DNA from: Scatosoma sp002474405
GTDB taxonomy: Bacteria > Bacillota > Clostridia > Christensenellales > Borkfalkiaceae
NCBI GenBank assembly: GCA_937892545.1
Contig: CALAFO010000027.1
Coordinates: forward strand, 1-40,695
DNA: 40,695 nucleotides
Direction: 5' to 3'
A program made the translations under genes and the position numbers. Below, in pieces: positions 6,112-14,427 of the stretch (position 1 is its first letter; every line of letters starts with the position of its first letter). The notes beneath the pieces are model-generated. The model made no database searches, was not told the DNA's origin, and saw nothing but the letters and a program-made list of their open reading frames with translations.

Positions 6112-8916
6112 ATGAAACTCAAAAAACTTGCAGGAATCTGTTGTCTTATCGCCGTGGGAACGGGCAGCGCGATTTTCGGCGCCTGCGCCGTTTCCGGACC
6201 CAAACCGGACGACGGCGGGGAAACGCCTTCGCGTATTACGTCCGACTGGGAAACGATGCCTGAAAATACGAACGAAAACCTGAAATATTTCGGGTATTTC
6301 CACAGCGACGGATTCCGTTCGCAAGGTTCGTATGTAGACGAAATCGTCGCGCTGGAAAATTCCAACGTGCTGATGATTAACTCCTGCTTCGATAATTCGA
6401 AGGCGGCGGAGTGGCTGGCGAAAGCCAAGTCGGTAAATCAGAAAGTGATTTTCTCGGTACACGGCTTGTTCGAAGGCGGCGAATTGAAAAAGGCGAACAG
6501 CGCGACGTTGCTGGAAGATTACGAACAGACGCTTTCCGGTTTGAAAACGGCTCTGCAAAGCTATATCGACGACGGCACGCTTCTGGGCTTCTATTTCGAC
6601 GAACCGGCATGGAACGGGGTGAAGGAAGCCGATTTCCGTACCGTTACTCAATGGATACGGGAGAATATACCTTCGATTAAGGTAATCACCACGATGACAA
6701 CCAGCGATATCGGTATGTCGAAAACGGAAAATTATCCCGAAATCAACGCTTCGTATAACGAGTATTGCACCGACGTAATGTATGATTATTACGGAAAATG
6801 GAACGATGAAACCCGCCTTACGTATCTTGAAAAATTAAAGAGCAAGGCTACCAACGAGCAATGGATATGGGGCTGCGCCACGGGATTTGTGGACAATGCG
6901 GAACAAACCGACGAATTGTACAACGCGATTCGCGGCATGTACACCGAAGCGATTCAGGATGAACGTTATGCGGGCATCGTCAGCTTCTCTTACGCCGACG
7001 GGCTGGAAGGCGACTGGGGATACGGTTTACATACGTTTCTGGATAACGACAGCGAATATTACGATTTGGAGCTGAGAAAACTGTACACGGACATCGGGCG
7101 CGCGGTAATCGGCGCGGATTCTTACGATTATTCCTCGATGATCAATCTTACTCTGGTGGCTCCCACAGAAATTTACGAGTTAGGCGAAAAAATCGATCTG
7201 CCCGCCGCGGGTGCGGTGGACGGCTACGGCAACGAGATTCCCGTATCGTATAAAATCGTTTCTCCGTCGGGCGCGGAATTGCCGGTACAATCGTTTACGG
7301 CAACGGAAAGCGGTAAATACGAGGTAACCGTAACCGTTGAGAAAAACGGTAAAACCGTAAAGAAGCAGTGCTATATTTCCGTTCGTTATAAAGGCGAAAT
7401 CAGCACGTTCGACGACGAGGCGAATCTTGCGGACGCCGGCGGAACGGATGCCGATACGTGGTGCTGGCCGAGACAAATCGACCATACGTTTTACCGTACG
7501 GGCGGCGGCTCTCTTAAAGTAACGCCGCACGTAAAAGACGGTACGTGGCCGCGCATTATTTTCGAACGGAACGGCTATCAGCTGTGGGATCTTTCGGAGG
7601 CGGGCGCCGTATCCATGTGGGTATACAACACTTCGGATACGCCTATCGAAGGTTTTTCCCTGATGGTGAGCGACGAGAATCTGAATTCCAAGCAAACCGT
7701 TTATTCTACCGTTACGCTGCCTTCGAAACAGTGGACGGAAGTAAAAATAAGCGTTGAGGCGATTAAAGCCGCGAAACCCTCGCTGGATCTTACGAAAGTT
7801 ACCGTGTTTTACGGCAATGCCGCGTCGGATTACACCAACAGAGCCGCATTCTATATCGACGACGTAACCATTCTTGAAAAAACGGAAGAGATTCCCGAAA
7901 GCGTCAGAAGTTTTGAAACGGACGCGGATCTGAGCACGATCGGCGACAACGCGGACGACATATGGACGTGGCCCGTTTCCATCAGCGAAGAACAGGCGCG
8001 CACCGGCAAGAAGTCTTTGAAAATCACCGTTCGTCAGGACGGCGGCAAGTGGCCGAACGTGGTGTTTAAAAAGGACGCGACCACGGAAAGATTCGATATT
8101 ACGAAACTGAATTATATTTCGTTTTACGTGTATCTCGATTCCGCTTCCTCCGAAGCGATTACTACGTTCGGATTAAAAATCAATAACGGCGAAGGCGTGA
8201 AACAGATGTCCAAACTCGTGAATCTGCCCGCAAGAACGTGGACGGAAGTGAAAATCACGAAAGCGGAAATTCTCGCGGCGGTTACGGATATCGATCAGAC
8301 GCAGGTGAAAATTTCGTATGCGAATTTCGGCAGCGATTATCCCGCGGATAAATCGAATTTCTATATCGACGATTTCGAATTCGTCGAAGCCGGACAAACG
8401 GAAGAGACGAAAAACGTTCTCGATTTCGAATCGGACGGCGACATTGCGAAAATCGGAAACAATGCCGACGACGTATGGACGTGGCCCGTATCGGTGAGTA
8501 CCGAACAGAAACACGGCGGAAACAAATCTTTGAAAATCACCGTTCGTCAGGACGGCGGCGTATGGCCGAACGTCGTGTTCAAAAAGGACGCGACGACAAC
8601 GCTCTGGAATCTTACGAACATCGAAAAAATTTCCGTATGGGTATATTTCGATTCCGATAACGATATGGAAGCGTTTGCCTGGAAAATCTGCAACGATAAC
8701 GGTACCGGCGGCGAAGCGAATACGATTACGAAAACCGTAACGCTCAAAGCGCGGCAGTGGACGGAAATTTCGATAACGCGCGCCGAAATCGAAGCGCTCG
8801 CACAAGGGACAAATCTTGATTTGACGAATGTGTACGTGAAAATCGGGCAGTGCGCGGGTACGTATACCGATCGTTCGGATTTCTACATCGATGATTTTAA
8901 GGCAGAGGAAAAGTAA
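6112..8916 (+). CDS. surface lipoprotein: barrel-like GFYFDEP domain plus three repeated binding modules
   Basis: This encodes a 934-residue secreted protein. Start: ATG with GGGAGGA six bases upstream. Order of parts: signal peptide with a lipobox-like 'FGAC' (Cys near residue 25); a domain at about 55-340 with alternating beta/alpha patterns and the motif 'GFYFDEP' (D163, E164), suggestive of a hydrolase barrel; an Ig-like domain at about 345-425; then three modules starting at F433, F601 and F772, each about 165 residues, opening with 'F(E/D).(D/E)...' and 'DxWTWP' and closing with 'FYIDD'. Modules 2 and 3 are close copies, sharing 'SLKITVRQDGG.WPNVVFKKD'. The modules look like jelly-roll carbohydrate-binding domains (inference). 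The catalytic domain resembles the protein encoded next door; I cannot place it in a numbered GH family. Likely a cell-surface glycan-capturing or trimming enzyme. Confidence 0.75.
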   Translation: MKLKKLAGICCLIAVGTGSAIFGACAVSGPKPDDGGETPSRITSDWETMPENTNENLKYFGYFHSDGFRSQGSYVDEIVALENSNVLMINSCFDNSKAAEWLAKAKSVNQKVIFSVHGLFEGGELKKANSATLLEDYEQTLSGLKTALQSYIDDGTLLGFYFDEPAWNGVKEADFRTVTQWIRENIPSIKVITTMTTSDIGMSKTENYPEINASYNEYCTDVMYDYYGKWNDETRLTYLEKLKSKATNEQWIWGCATGFVDNAEQTDELYNAIRGMYTEAIQDERYAGIVSFSYADGLEGDWGYGLHTFLDNDSEYYDLELRKLYTDIGRAVIGADSYDYSSMINLTLVAPTEIYELGEKIDLPAAGAVDGYGNEIPVSYKIVSPSGAELPVQSFTATESGKYEVTVTVEKNGKTVKKQCYISVRYKGEISTFDDEANLADAGGTDADTWCWPRQIDHTFYRTGGGSLKVTPHVKDGTWPRIIFERNGYQLWDLSEAGAVSMWVYNTSDTPIEGFSLMVSDENLNSKQTVYSTVTLPSKQWTEVKISVEAIKAAKPSLDLTKVTVFYGNAASDYTNRAAFYIDDVTILEKTEEIPESVRSFETDADLSTIGDNADDIWTWPVSISEEQARTGKKSLKITVRQDGGKWPNVVFKKDATTERFDITKLNYISFYVYLDSASSEAITTFGLKINNGEGVKQMSKLVNLPARTWTEVKITKAEILAAVTDIDQTQVKISYANFGSDYPADKSNFYIDDFEFVEAGQTEETKNVLDFESDGDIAKIGNNADDVWTWPVSVSTEQKHGGNKSLKITVRQDGGVWPNVVFKKDATTTLWNLTNIEKISVWVYFDSDNDMEAFAWKICNDNGTGGEANTITKTVTLKARQWTEISITRAEIEALAQGTNLDLTNVYVKIGQCAGTYTDRSDFYIDDFKAEEK

Positions 8917-8932
8917 GGTAAGTAAAATAAGT

Positions 8933-9865
8933 ATGGACAGAACTTTATTCGGCATATTTCACACTGCATACGAACGGTCGGGAGAGTATTTTTTCCGCGC
9001 GGCGGCATCCGATTATCTGAATGTGTTTATCGTGGAGGCGGACTATAAAAGCGAACAATTCGCCGTTACGATGAACGAATTGAAAAAGCATAAAGATAAA
9101 TTTGCGTTTGTCGCCGCAGGAAGTCTCGGTTTTTCCGTGCGCAACAATGTATATGTGGCGGACACGGGCGAAGAGCAATCGGCTTTTCGCCCCGAAGCCG
9201 TATTTTTAAGCGATTATCGCACGCGCGTAAACGAAATGATCGCATATCTGAAAAAGCACGGCTGGTACGAAAGCGTGGTCGGTTTTTATATGGACGAACC
9301 GTTGCTCTGGAACATCAGACGGGAATGGCTGAAAGATTTTACGAAATATTTCCGTACGCAAGCCGCGCCGGATAAAAGATTTTTTATCTGTTTTTCCGTG
9401 GCGGGGGTGGCTCCCGAATACTGGACGATTAACGACGTACAGCCGATTACGCCCGATTGCGCGCAGTATCTCACCGACGTGGCGTTTGACATGTATCATA
9501 AATGGAACCCCGATTATCGGGCGATTCTGAAGCTGATGAAAGAGAGAACCGGCAACAGAAAAGATCTGAAAATCTGGATGATTCCCTGCACCATGAATTA
9601 TCGCGGCGATAAAACGGAAGAGCATTGTCTGGAGCATCTCGAAAACTGTTACCGGGTTCTGAAAGAGGAAGAAAACGCGGGCGGTCTGATGTGCTTTACG
9701 TATTATACGTTTAAAGCGGAGGAAGAAACGCTGGGCAACATCGGGCTTGACAAATTGTGCGATTCTGCGTATAATTACAACTGGAACAGGTTGGCGGAGC
9801 GCGTACGCGAAATCGGCAGAGAAATCGTAAGCGGAAAATTCGATGAGGAGCGCCGAAAAAATTAA
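8933..9865 (+). CDS. cytoplasmic GFYMDEP-domain protein, possible glycosidase
   Basis: This encodes a 310-residue protein without signal peptide or membrane helix. Start: ATG at 8933, with a weak AAGGTA upstream that overlaps the previous stop. An in-frame start at 8891 would overlap the upstream gene and is less likely. Seen: the motif 'GFYMDEP' (D121, E122) and 'YLTDVAFDMYHKWNPD', which align with 'GFYFDEP' and 'YCTDVMYDYYGKWNDE' in the lipoprotein just upstream. The two are therefore related, one outside and one inside the cell. The acid pair at the end of a predicted beta strand is what one expects of a TIM-barrel hydrolase, but no known family is recognised with confidence. Downstream GH36 suggests a shared substrate with galactosyl residues (inference). 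Confidence 0.65.
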   Translation: MDRTLFGIFHTAYERSGEYFFRAAASDYLNVFIVEADYKSEQFAVTMNELKKHKDKFAFVAAGSLGFSVRNNVYVADTGEEQSAFRPEAVFLSDYRTRVNEMIAYLKKHGWYESVVGFYMDEPLLWNIRREWLKDFTKYFRTQAAPDKRFFICFSVAGVAPEYWTINDVQPITPDCAQYLTDVAFDMYHKWNPDYRAILKLMKERTGNRKDLKIWMIPCTMNYRGDKTEEHCLEHLENCYRVLKEEENAGGLMCFTYYTFKAEEETLGNIGLDKLCDSAYNYNWNRLAERVREIGREIVSGKFDEERRKN

Positions 9866-9910
9866 GGCAATATTTCGCGGAATGCGGTGGTATTGAAAGG
9901 AAAGAGTATT

Positions 9911-12043
9911 ATGAAAATGAATTTTCGCGGTTTGCAGTTCGAACGAATCGGGAATAAAATTTATCTGGTGAATTTCTGCGGCTTTGCGGGCTGCAAAGAT
10001 TCGGGGAAAAAAGAATTGTTCGATTTTTGCGAAATTCAGATCGCAGGGCAGAATCATGCCGAACATGCGGGGGCGAAGTGGTTACATTCCAGCGAAACCG
10101 CAAAATTGAAATATATTTCGTATGCGGAAACCGAAAATATGCTTGAAATCGTGCAGAGCGACGACCTTGTGAGCGTTACCACCCACTTCGAAGCATATCC
10201 CGATTGCCGGACGTTGCGCATATGGAACACGGTGAACAATCTTACCGATAAGCCGCTGATTATCGAACATGTTTCTTCGTTTGTGCTGTACGGGCTTTGC
10301 GATCGGGGTACCGACGGCGTAAGAAACATGTATCTGCATCGTTTTTATAACAGCTGGCATGTGGAGTGTCAGCCGGTGCGCCTGAGTTTTTATCAGTCGG
10401 GGCTGTTCAACGGAAACGGGCGGAGCATGAAGAGAATCGTCGGCTCGAACACGGGCAGCTGGTCTACGAAAGAGCAGTTACCGCAGGCGATCATCGAGGA
10501 CGAAGAAAAGAAGCAGTTTCTGTTCTTTCAGATTGAATCGAACAATAGCTGGTACTATGAAATCGGCGATACGGATAAGCTGATTTATATGAATCTCGGC
10601 GGTCCGAACGCGCTGGAAAATCAATGGAGCCGACGGCTGGAACCGAACGGCGGAGAATTTTCTACGGTTCCCGTTGCCGTTGTAACCGGTTGCGGCATCA
10701 ACGACGTCGTGGCGGAAATGACAAAATATCGCCGCCATATCATAAGGCAGTGCGCTCCCGATAAAAAACTTCCCACGATTTTCAACGAATATATGCACCT
10801 TTCATGGGATAGCCCGAACGAAGCGCGCACGGCGATCGTCGCGCCGTCGGTAGCAGAACTGGGGATAAAGTACTACGTAATCGACTGCGGTTGGCACGAC
10901 GAATGCGAAGTACGGGATATTTATCGCATGTGCGGAGAGTGGCGCCCTTCGAAAAAACGTTTCCCTTCCGGTCTGAAAAAAACAATCGATATGATTCATT
11001 CGTGCGGCATGAAAGCCGGCGTATGGATGGAACCCGAAATTATCGGCGCCGATTGCGAGAAAATGGAAGCCTACTACGGCGACGAATGTTTTATGCGCAG
11101 AAACGGCGAGAAAATTATTGCCGGCAGCCGGAAATTTCTTGATTTCCGAAATAAAAAAGTGCGCGATTATCTTACGGAAACCGTGGACATGCTGGTTCGC
11201 GACGGGGTGGATTATATTAAATTCGACTATAATCAGGACGTCGGCGCGGGCACGGAAACAGATGCGGTTTCGCCGGGAGACGGGCTTACGAAACATGCGG
11301 CGGCTTATCTCGACTGGGTGAAATCGGTGATGGATAAGTACCCGGCTTTAATCATCGAAGCGTGTTCCAGCGGCGGGCAGAGAATGGATTATAAAACGCT
11401 TTCTCTGCATCCGATCGTTTCCACTTCCGATCAGACGGATTACCGGAAATATCCGCACATCGCGGCAAATATACTTTCCGCCGTATTGCCGGAACAAGCG
11501 GCGGTATGGAGTTACCCCGTAGATTCGCCGTTTGAAATTAACGCCCAGAAAGACGAAACGCCCGAAAGTGCGAATGCCCGGATAGGGGACGAGCAGGTAA
11601 TCATGAATATGGTAAATTCTATGTTGGGGCGGATGCATCTTGCAAGCGCGGTGCACCTGTTGGACGATAGAAAACGCGGTCTGATTAAAGAAGGCATACG
11701 CTGTTTTGAATCTTTATCAGCCGTTAAAAAAACCGCCGTTCCCTATTTCCCGCTCGGATTCGATAATTTTTACAGCGACGGCGCCGCGGCGGGATTGCTG
11801 GCGAAAAACGCGTTGTATCTTGCGGTGTGGAATCTGAACGGAAATCATGAAATTTGCGTACCCGTTCCCGAATACAAAGTGAAAAATCTGCGGCAGATAT
11901 ATCCGTCCGCCGAAACGGAACCGATCGGCAAAAACGGCGAGCGCGCAACCTGTTCCGCGGAAGAGCATCTTTTGAAATTTACGTTGCCGTCGGGGTATAC
12001 GGCAAGATTTTTCGTGGCGGAGCTGCAGATAAAAGGAAAGTAA
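9911..12043 (+). CDS. GH36 alpha-galactosidase-type enzyme
   Basis: This encodes a 710-residue predicted cytoplasmic alpha-galactosidase, which would release terminal alpha-linked galactose from imported oligosaccharides. Start: ATG at 9911 with GAAAGGAAAG just upstream; a GTG at 9887 in frame lacks a site. Seen: an N-terminal beta-sandwich half, then the GH36 barrel with 'YYVIDCGWHDE', 'GMKAGVWMEPE', the nucleophile strand 'YIKFDYN' (D439) and 'ACSSGGQR...STSDQTD' with the acid/base aspartate (D507). A C-terminal beta domain follows. All key GH36 residues are present and the length is standard. GH36 also contains alpha-N-acetylgalactosaminidases, so the exact sugar is not certain. It is the last gene of the operon. 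Confidence 0.88.
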   Translation: MKMNFRGLQFERIGNKIYLVNFCGFAGCKDSGKKELFDFCEIQIAGQNHAEHAGAKWLHSSETAKLKYISYAETENMLEIVQSDDLVSVTTHFEAYPDCRTLRIWNTVNNLTDKPLIIEHVSSFVLYGLCDRGTDGVRNMYLHRFYNSWHVECQPVRLSFYQSGLFNGNGRSMKRIVGSNTGSWSTKEQLPQAIIEDEEKKQFLFFQIESNNSWYYEIGDTDKLIYMNLGGPNALENQWSRRLEPNGGEFSTVPVAVVTGCGINDVVAEMTKYRRHIIRQCAPDKKLPTIFNEYMHLSWDSPNEARTAIVAPSVAELGIKYYVIDCGWHDECEVRDIYRMCGEWRPSKKRFPSGLKKTIDMIHSCGMKAGVWMEPEIIGADCEKMEAYYGDECFMRRNGEKIIAGSRKFLDFRNKKVRDYLTETVDMLVRDGVDYIKFDYNQDVGAGTETDAVSPGDGLTKHAAAYLDWVKSVMDKYPALIIEACSSGGQRMDYKTLSLHPIVSTSDQTDYRKYPHIAANILSAVLPEQAAVWSYPVDSPFEINAQKDETPESANARIGDEQVIMNMVNSMLGRMHLASAVHLLDDRKRGLIKEGIRCFESLSAVKKTAVPYFPLGFDNFYSDGAAAGLLAKNALYLAVWNLNGNHEICVPVPEYKVKNLRQIYPSAETEPIGKNGERATCSAEEHLLKFTLPSGYTARFFVAELQIKGK

Positions 12044-12061
12044 CAACCTGTATATCGCGAT

Positions 12062-12112
12062 AAAAAACAGAGTCCTATCCCGAACGAAATCGGGGTTCGG
12101 CTCTGTTTTTTT
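12062..12112 (+). terminator. intrinsic terminator of the first sugar operon
   Basis: An outer stem ACAGAG (12067-12072)/CTCTGT (12101-12106) encloses GC-rich inner pairing (CCCGA/TCGGG) and is followed by seven T. A-run before and T-run after make it potentially bidirectional. It lies about 20 bp after the GH36 stop. Confidence 0.85.
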
Positions 12113-12129
12113 GTGTAATTTATAATAAC

Positions 12130-12231
12130 GCAACGCGGTTGGAACGCTTTGAGACGGCATTTAATGCCGATAACATCAAGGATTACGGCGGTAAATATCG
12201 TGAAAATATTTACACGCCGTAAGCGCGTTGC
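12130..12231. other. strongly folding three-way-junction element, function unknown
   Basis: An outer stem GCAACGCG (12130-12137)/CGCGTTGC (12224-12231) closes over two hairpins: CGGCAT/ATGCCG (12155-12169) and a 16-bp stem with a single bulged A, TTACGGCG+GTAAATAT (12183-12198) against ATATTTAC+CGCCGTAA (12206-12222), loop of 7. It could be a structured RNA, a recombination site, or the remnant of a gene: one frame reads open for 33 codons before a stop at 12220-12222, without a start codon. It matches no RNA family I recognise. Confidence 0.45.
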
Positions 12232-12274
12232 AATAGGGGATTCATTCTCGAAAAAACATTATAACATAAAAGTA

Positions 12275-12315
12275 AATCCGAACCATTCACTTGTTACAAG
12301 GATTTGGTTCGGATT
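12275..12315 (-). terminator. hairpin downstream of the tRNA-Leu fragment
   Basis: AATCCGAACC (12275-12284) pairs perfectly with GGTTCGGATT (12306-12315). Read on the minus strand it directly follows the tRNA-Leu 3' end and is followed by TTTACTTTT, so it is probably the old tRNA terminator. This suggests the left side of the scar is the original downstream flank of a tRNA gene. Confidence 0.5.
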
Positions 12316-12324
12316 ATACTGACT

Positions 12325-12379
12325 TGGTGCCCGTGGCCGGACTTGAACCGGCACGATCTTTCAATCGAGGGATTTTAAG
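12325..12379 (-). other. 3' fragment of tRNA-Leu(TAA): attachment-site scar
   Basis: Read on the minus strand, the sequence carries the second half of a class II tRNA-Leu: anticodon loop CTTAAAA (anticodon TAA), the 3' anticodon-stem strand TCCC, a variable arm CGAT/ATCG, a perfect T arm GCCGG-TTCAAGT-CCGGC, and the acceptor strand ending GGGCACCA. Upstream of the anticodon loop (plus positions above 12380) the complementary stem, D arm and acceptor 5' strand are absent. This is not a functional tRNA. Such 3' fragments are left when tyrosine-recombinase elements integrate into tRNA genes (established knowledge). No intact tRNA-Leu occurs in the window. Confidence 0.8.
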
Positions 12380-12431
12380 GCAAATCACGCTATTTTTATG
12401 TCGATTTTAAAGTTTAACGACAAAACGAAAA

Positions 12432-12579
12432 AATGAAAGATTTTGCAATAAAAATCGATAAAAACAGCCGAAAGCACTATAAAATTCGCAAATCGAATTT
12501 TGCGCACAGCTTCACAATATAGCGTTTAAAACCAGCAAGTACCCAAAAGTTCCCAAATAAGACTAACTGTATTTGTTTC
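12432..12579. repeat. direct repeat copy 1 flanking the ATPase gene
   Basis: This 148-bp block is an imperfect copy of 14428-14576. Both open with 'aatgaaagattttgc' and share 'aagcaagtacccaaaag' or a near match. Inside are two tandem 10-mers, GTACCCAAAA and GTTCCCAAAT (12539-12558), that resemble arm-type recombinase sites. It starts about 50 bp beyond the tRNA-Leu fragment. Confidence 0.7.
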
Positions 12580-12613
12580 GCAAAATTTAAAAAAATCTAA
12601 TTTTGCGAAACAA
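12573..12613. repeat. 15-bp perfect inverted repeat
   Basis: TTGTTTCGCAAAATT (12573-12587) and AATTTTGCGAAACAA (12599-12613) are exact reverse complements around an 11-base spacer, about 110 bp after the end of the ATPase gene read on the minus strand. There is no T-tail in either direction, so a standard terminator is unlikely. The rest of 12614-12722 is AT-rich with nothing recognised. Confidence 0.6.
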
Positions 12614-12722
12614 GCCACCTTGCAATATCTATGATAAATGCCGATATTTGTATTTATTTTATAATTAACTTTATTTTCAGGAAAAGAGGAAAAGAGTGTA
12701 AAAAAATTTCAAGTTAAAAACG

Positions 12723-14087
12723 CTAAACTTTTAAAGCCGATAAATCGAGGGCGATTTTTGTTGAAGCAGAAGTTGTTTTCTTTAAAAACATTGTCATATA
12801 AATAGGCAAATATAATTTTTTACCGTTTCTTTCAACATTTCCATTGCATAGAATAACTGCTTGCGAAATATTATAATTTTCATTTTTTAGCAAATTATCC
12901 AACGCCGAATGTATTTTATAATCCTTGCCGGATTTTACCTCAATCGGCAGCACATTTCCTTTGTATTCGATTAAAAAATCTACTTCGCCTTGTTTTTTAC
13001 TGTTGAAATAGTAAAGATTTTCATATCCATGCGCCGTCAGTTCCTGAGCTACCGCGTTTTCGAAAATCGCACCGAAATTGATTTCTTTTTCTTTGGCAAG
13101 CAGCTTCAGCTGAATATCAGTATCCATCAGAAGGTTCGAGAGAAGACCTATATCGCTATGAAACAGCTTGACCAGACGGTTATTTGCCGATAATTCCAAC
13201 GGCGTTTTCGGCTCGGCAACGTTATACGCAGGTAAAGCGACGCCGGCTTTTTTCAGCCACATAAAATCATCCTGAATATCTTTCACGGCATAACCTTTTC
13301 CGATTTCGCCAAGTGAAAAACGCTTGTTTTTACTATTCAATTCCTGGGGAAGAATGCGATAAATCGTATCTAAATGAACTTTTTGTTGCTGTGGGGCGTA
13401 TTGTACAATGTCTTTCCTATAATATTGATCGATTTTTTGCTGTACTTCGTTTACTTTTTTTAAGTCGTTGGTAAATACGAAAGTTTGTACTGCTTCGGGC
13501 ATTCCTCCAATCAGAAGATATTTATAAAAAGCGTCGATTAATCTCTCGTGAATCAGCGTATCGACGGGTTTTTCCTGCGCAAAACAATCGCCTAAATGAT
13601 CGATCACAGATTGCTTCAATCCCGCAGACCATAAAAATTCTTCAAAGTCGAGTGGAAACATTCTCATTTCTCTCATATATCCTGTAGGCCACGAGGCAAT
13701 ATTATTGAGTTCGACGCCAAGCATAGACCCCGAAAAAATATAGCGGAATTTGCCGTTTTCAACTAAAAATTTGGCAAGCGTGATTAAATCGCAGTTTTTG
13801 GCGTATTGAATTTCATCGAGAAAAATCAGTGTTTCGCCGACAGCCAGATTTTCCGAAGTAAGCGCGGAAATACGGAAAAGTAAATCTTCGGCGTTTTTTG
13901 CCTGTTCCAGAACGGGAATAAATTCTTTTTGTTCGTATAAATTAATTTCAATAAAGTGCTTGAAATTTGCTTTACCGAATTCGCGGATAAGATAAGATTT
14001 CCCCACCTGCCGCGCGCCGGTAATTAAAAGCGCGTCGTTACTGTTTTTCCACTCGTTTAATAATTGTTCGGCTTTTCTTTTTAGCAT
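12723..14087 (-). CDS. AAA-type ATPase with DUF4143-like nuclease-fold C-terminus
   Basis: This encodes a 454-residue protein. Seen: Walker A 'GARQVGKS' at residues 24-31, Walker B 'LIFLDEIQ' near residue 90, a central helical region, and a C-terminal block 'GEVDFLIEYKGN.LPIEVKSG' in which D370, E383 and K385 match a PD-(D/E)XK nuclease core. This is the common AAA_14/DUF4143 architecture, whose biological role is not established. Start: ATG at 14087 with GAGGAT upstream and a good promoter beyond it. The gene is distinctly AT-rich and lies between a tRNA-Leu scar and repeat copies, so it was probably acquired horizontally. It interrupts the run of sugar genes and need not share their function; defence or replicon maintenance are speculative alternatives. 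Confidence 0.85.
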   Translation of the reverse strand: MLKRKAEQLLNEWKNSNDALLITGARQVGKSYLIREFGKANFKHFIEINLYEQKEFIPVLEQAKNAEDLLFRISALTSENLAVGETLIFLDEIQYAKNCDLITLAKFLVENGKFRYIFSGSMLGVELNNIASWPTGYMREMRMFPLDFEEFLWSAGLKQSVIDHLGDCFAQEKPVDTLIHERLIDAFYKYLLIGGMPEAVQTFVFTNDLKKVNEVQQKIDQYYRKDIVQYAPQQQKVHLDTIYRILPQELNSKNKRFSLGEIGKGYAVKDIQDDFMWLKKAGVALPAYNVAEPKTPLELSANNRLVKLFHSDIGLLSNLLMDTDIQLKLLAKEKEINFGAIFENAVAQELTAHGYENLYYFNSKKQGEVDFLIEYKGNVLPIEVKSGKDYKIHSALDNLLKNENYNISQAVILCNGNVERNGKKLYLPIYMTMFLKKTTSASTKIALDLSALKV

Positions 14088-14119
14088 AATTATCCTCGGT
14101 CTGATTTTTTATCTACTAT

Positions 14120-14148
14120 ATTATACATCAAAGTCAAACTTTTTCCAA
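14120..14148 (-). promoter_or_regulatory. promoter of the DUF4143-type ATPase gene
   Basis: Minus strand: -35 TTGGAA (14148-14143), 17-bp spacer, -10 TATAAT (14125-14120), giving a leader of about 25 nt before the ATG at 14087. The -35 box lies inside the first copy of a thrice-repeated motif. Confidence 0.65.
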
Positions 14149-14215
14149 CTGTTTTAACGGCATTTATTAAACTTTTTCCAACTTTATTTTTCAAAAAAAT
14201 TAAACTTTTTCTAAT
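14136..14215. repeat. three motif copies spaced exactly 33 bp apart
   Basis: AAACTTTTTCCAAC occurs at 14136-14149 and 14169-14182, and the variant AAACTTTTTCTAAT at 14202-14215. The 33-bp step is close to three helical turns, so the copies face one side of the helix. The first overlaps the -35 box of the ATPase promoter. They may be operator or iteron-like sites. In 14216-14427 I see only an 8-bp inverted pair TGTGGCAA (14240) and TTGCCACA (14361). Confidence 0.55.
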
Positions 14216-14427
14216 TTTAAAAGGCGGGCGTTGCATTTTTGTGGCAAGAAACTCATACAAAAAACACTACAAGAAATAGTTTTAAACTTTTAGTTGCATT
14301 AATCATATAAATGTATTGTATTGAATTTCAAAAATCAGAAATACCGCATTTCCTAAGATTTTGCCACATTTTCATTTTATAAATTTTAATCGGAAATCGC
14401 CATTAAAATCGCCTGCGGGTAATCGCC

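Noticed and set aside
12121..12222. Open frame of 33 codons inside the folded element
   Set aside because: There is no start codon or ribosome site and the opposite strand is also open, so I do not call a gene; it is mentioned as an alternative reading.
12325..12379. Functional tRNA-Leu gene
   Set aside because: The acceptor 5' strand, D arm and 5' anticodon-stem strand are absent next to the anticodon loop.
14240..14368. Small mobile element bounded by TGTGGCAA/TTGCCACA
   Set aside because: Only eight matching bases at the ends, no target duplication and no internal structure.
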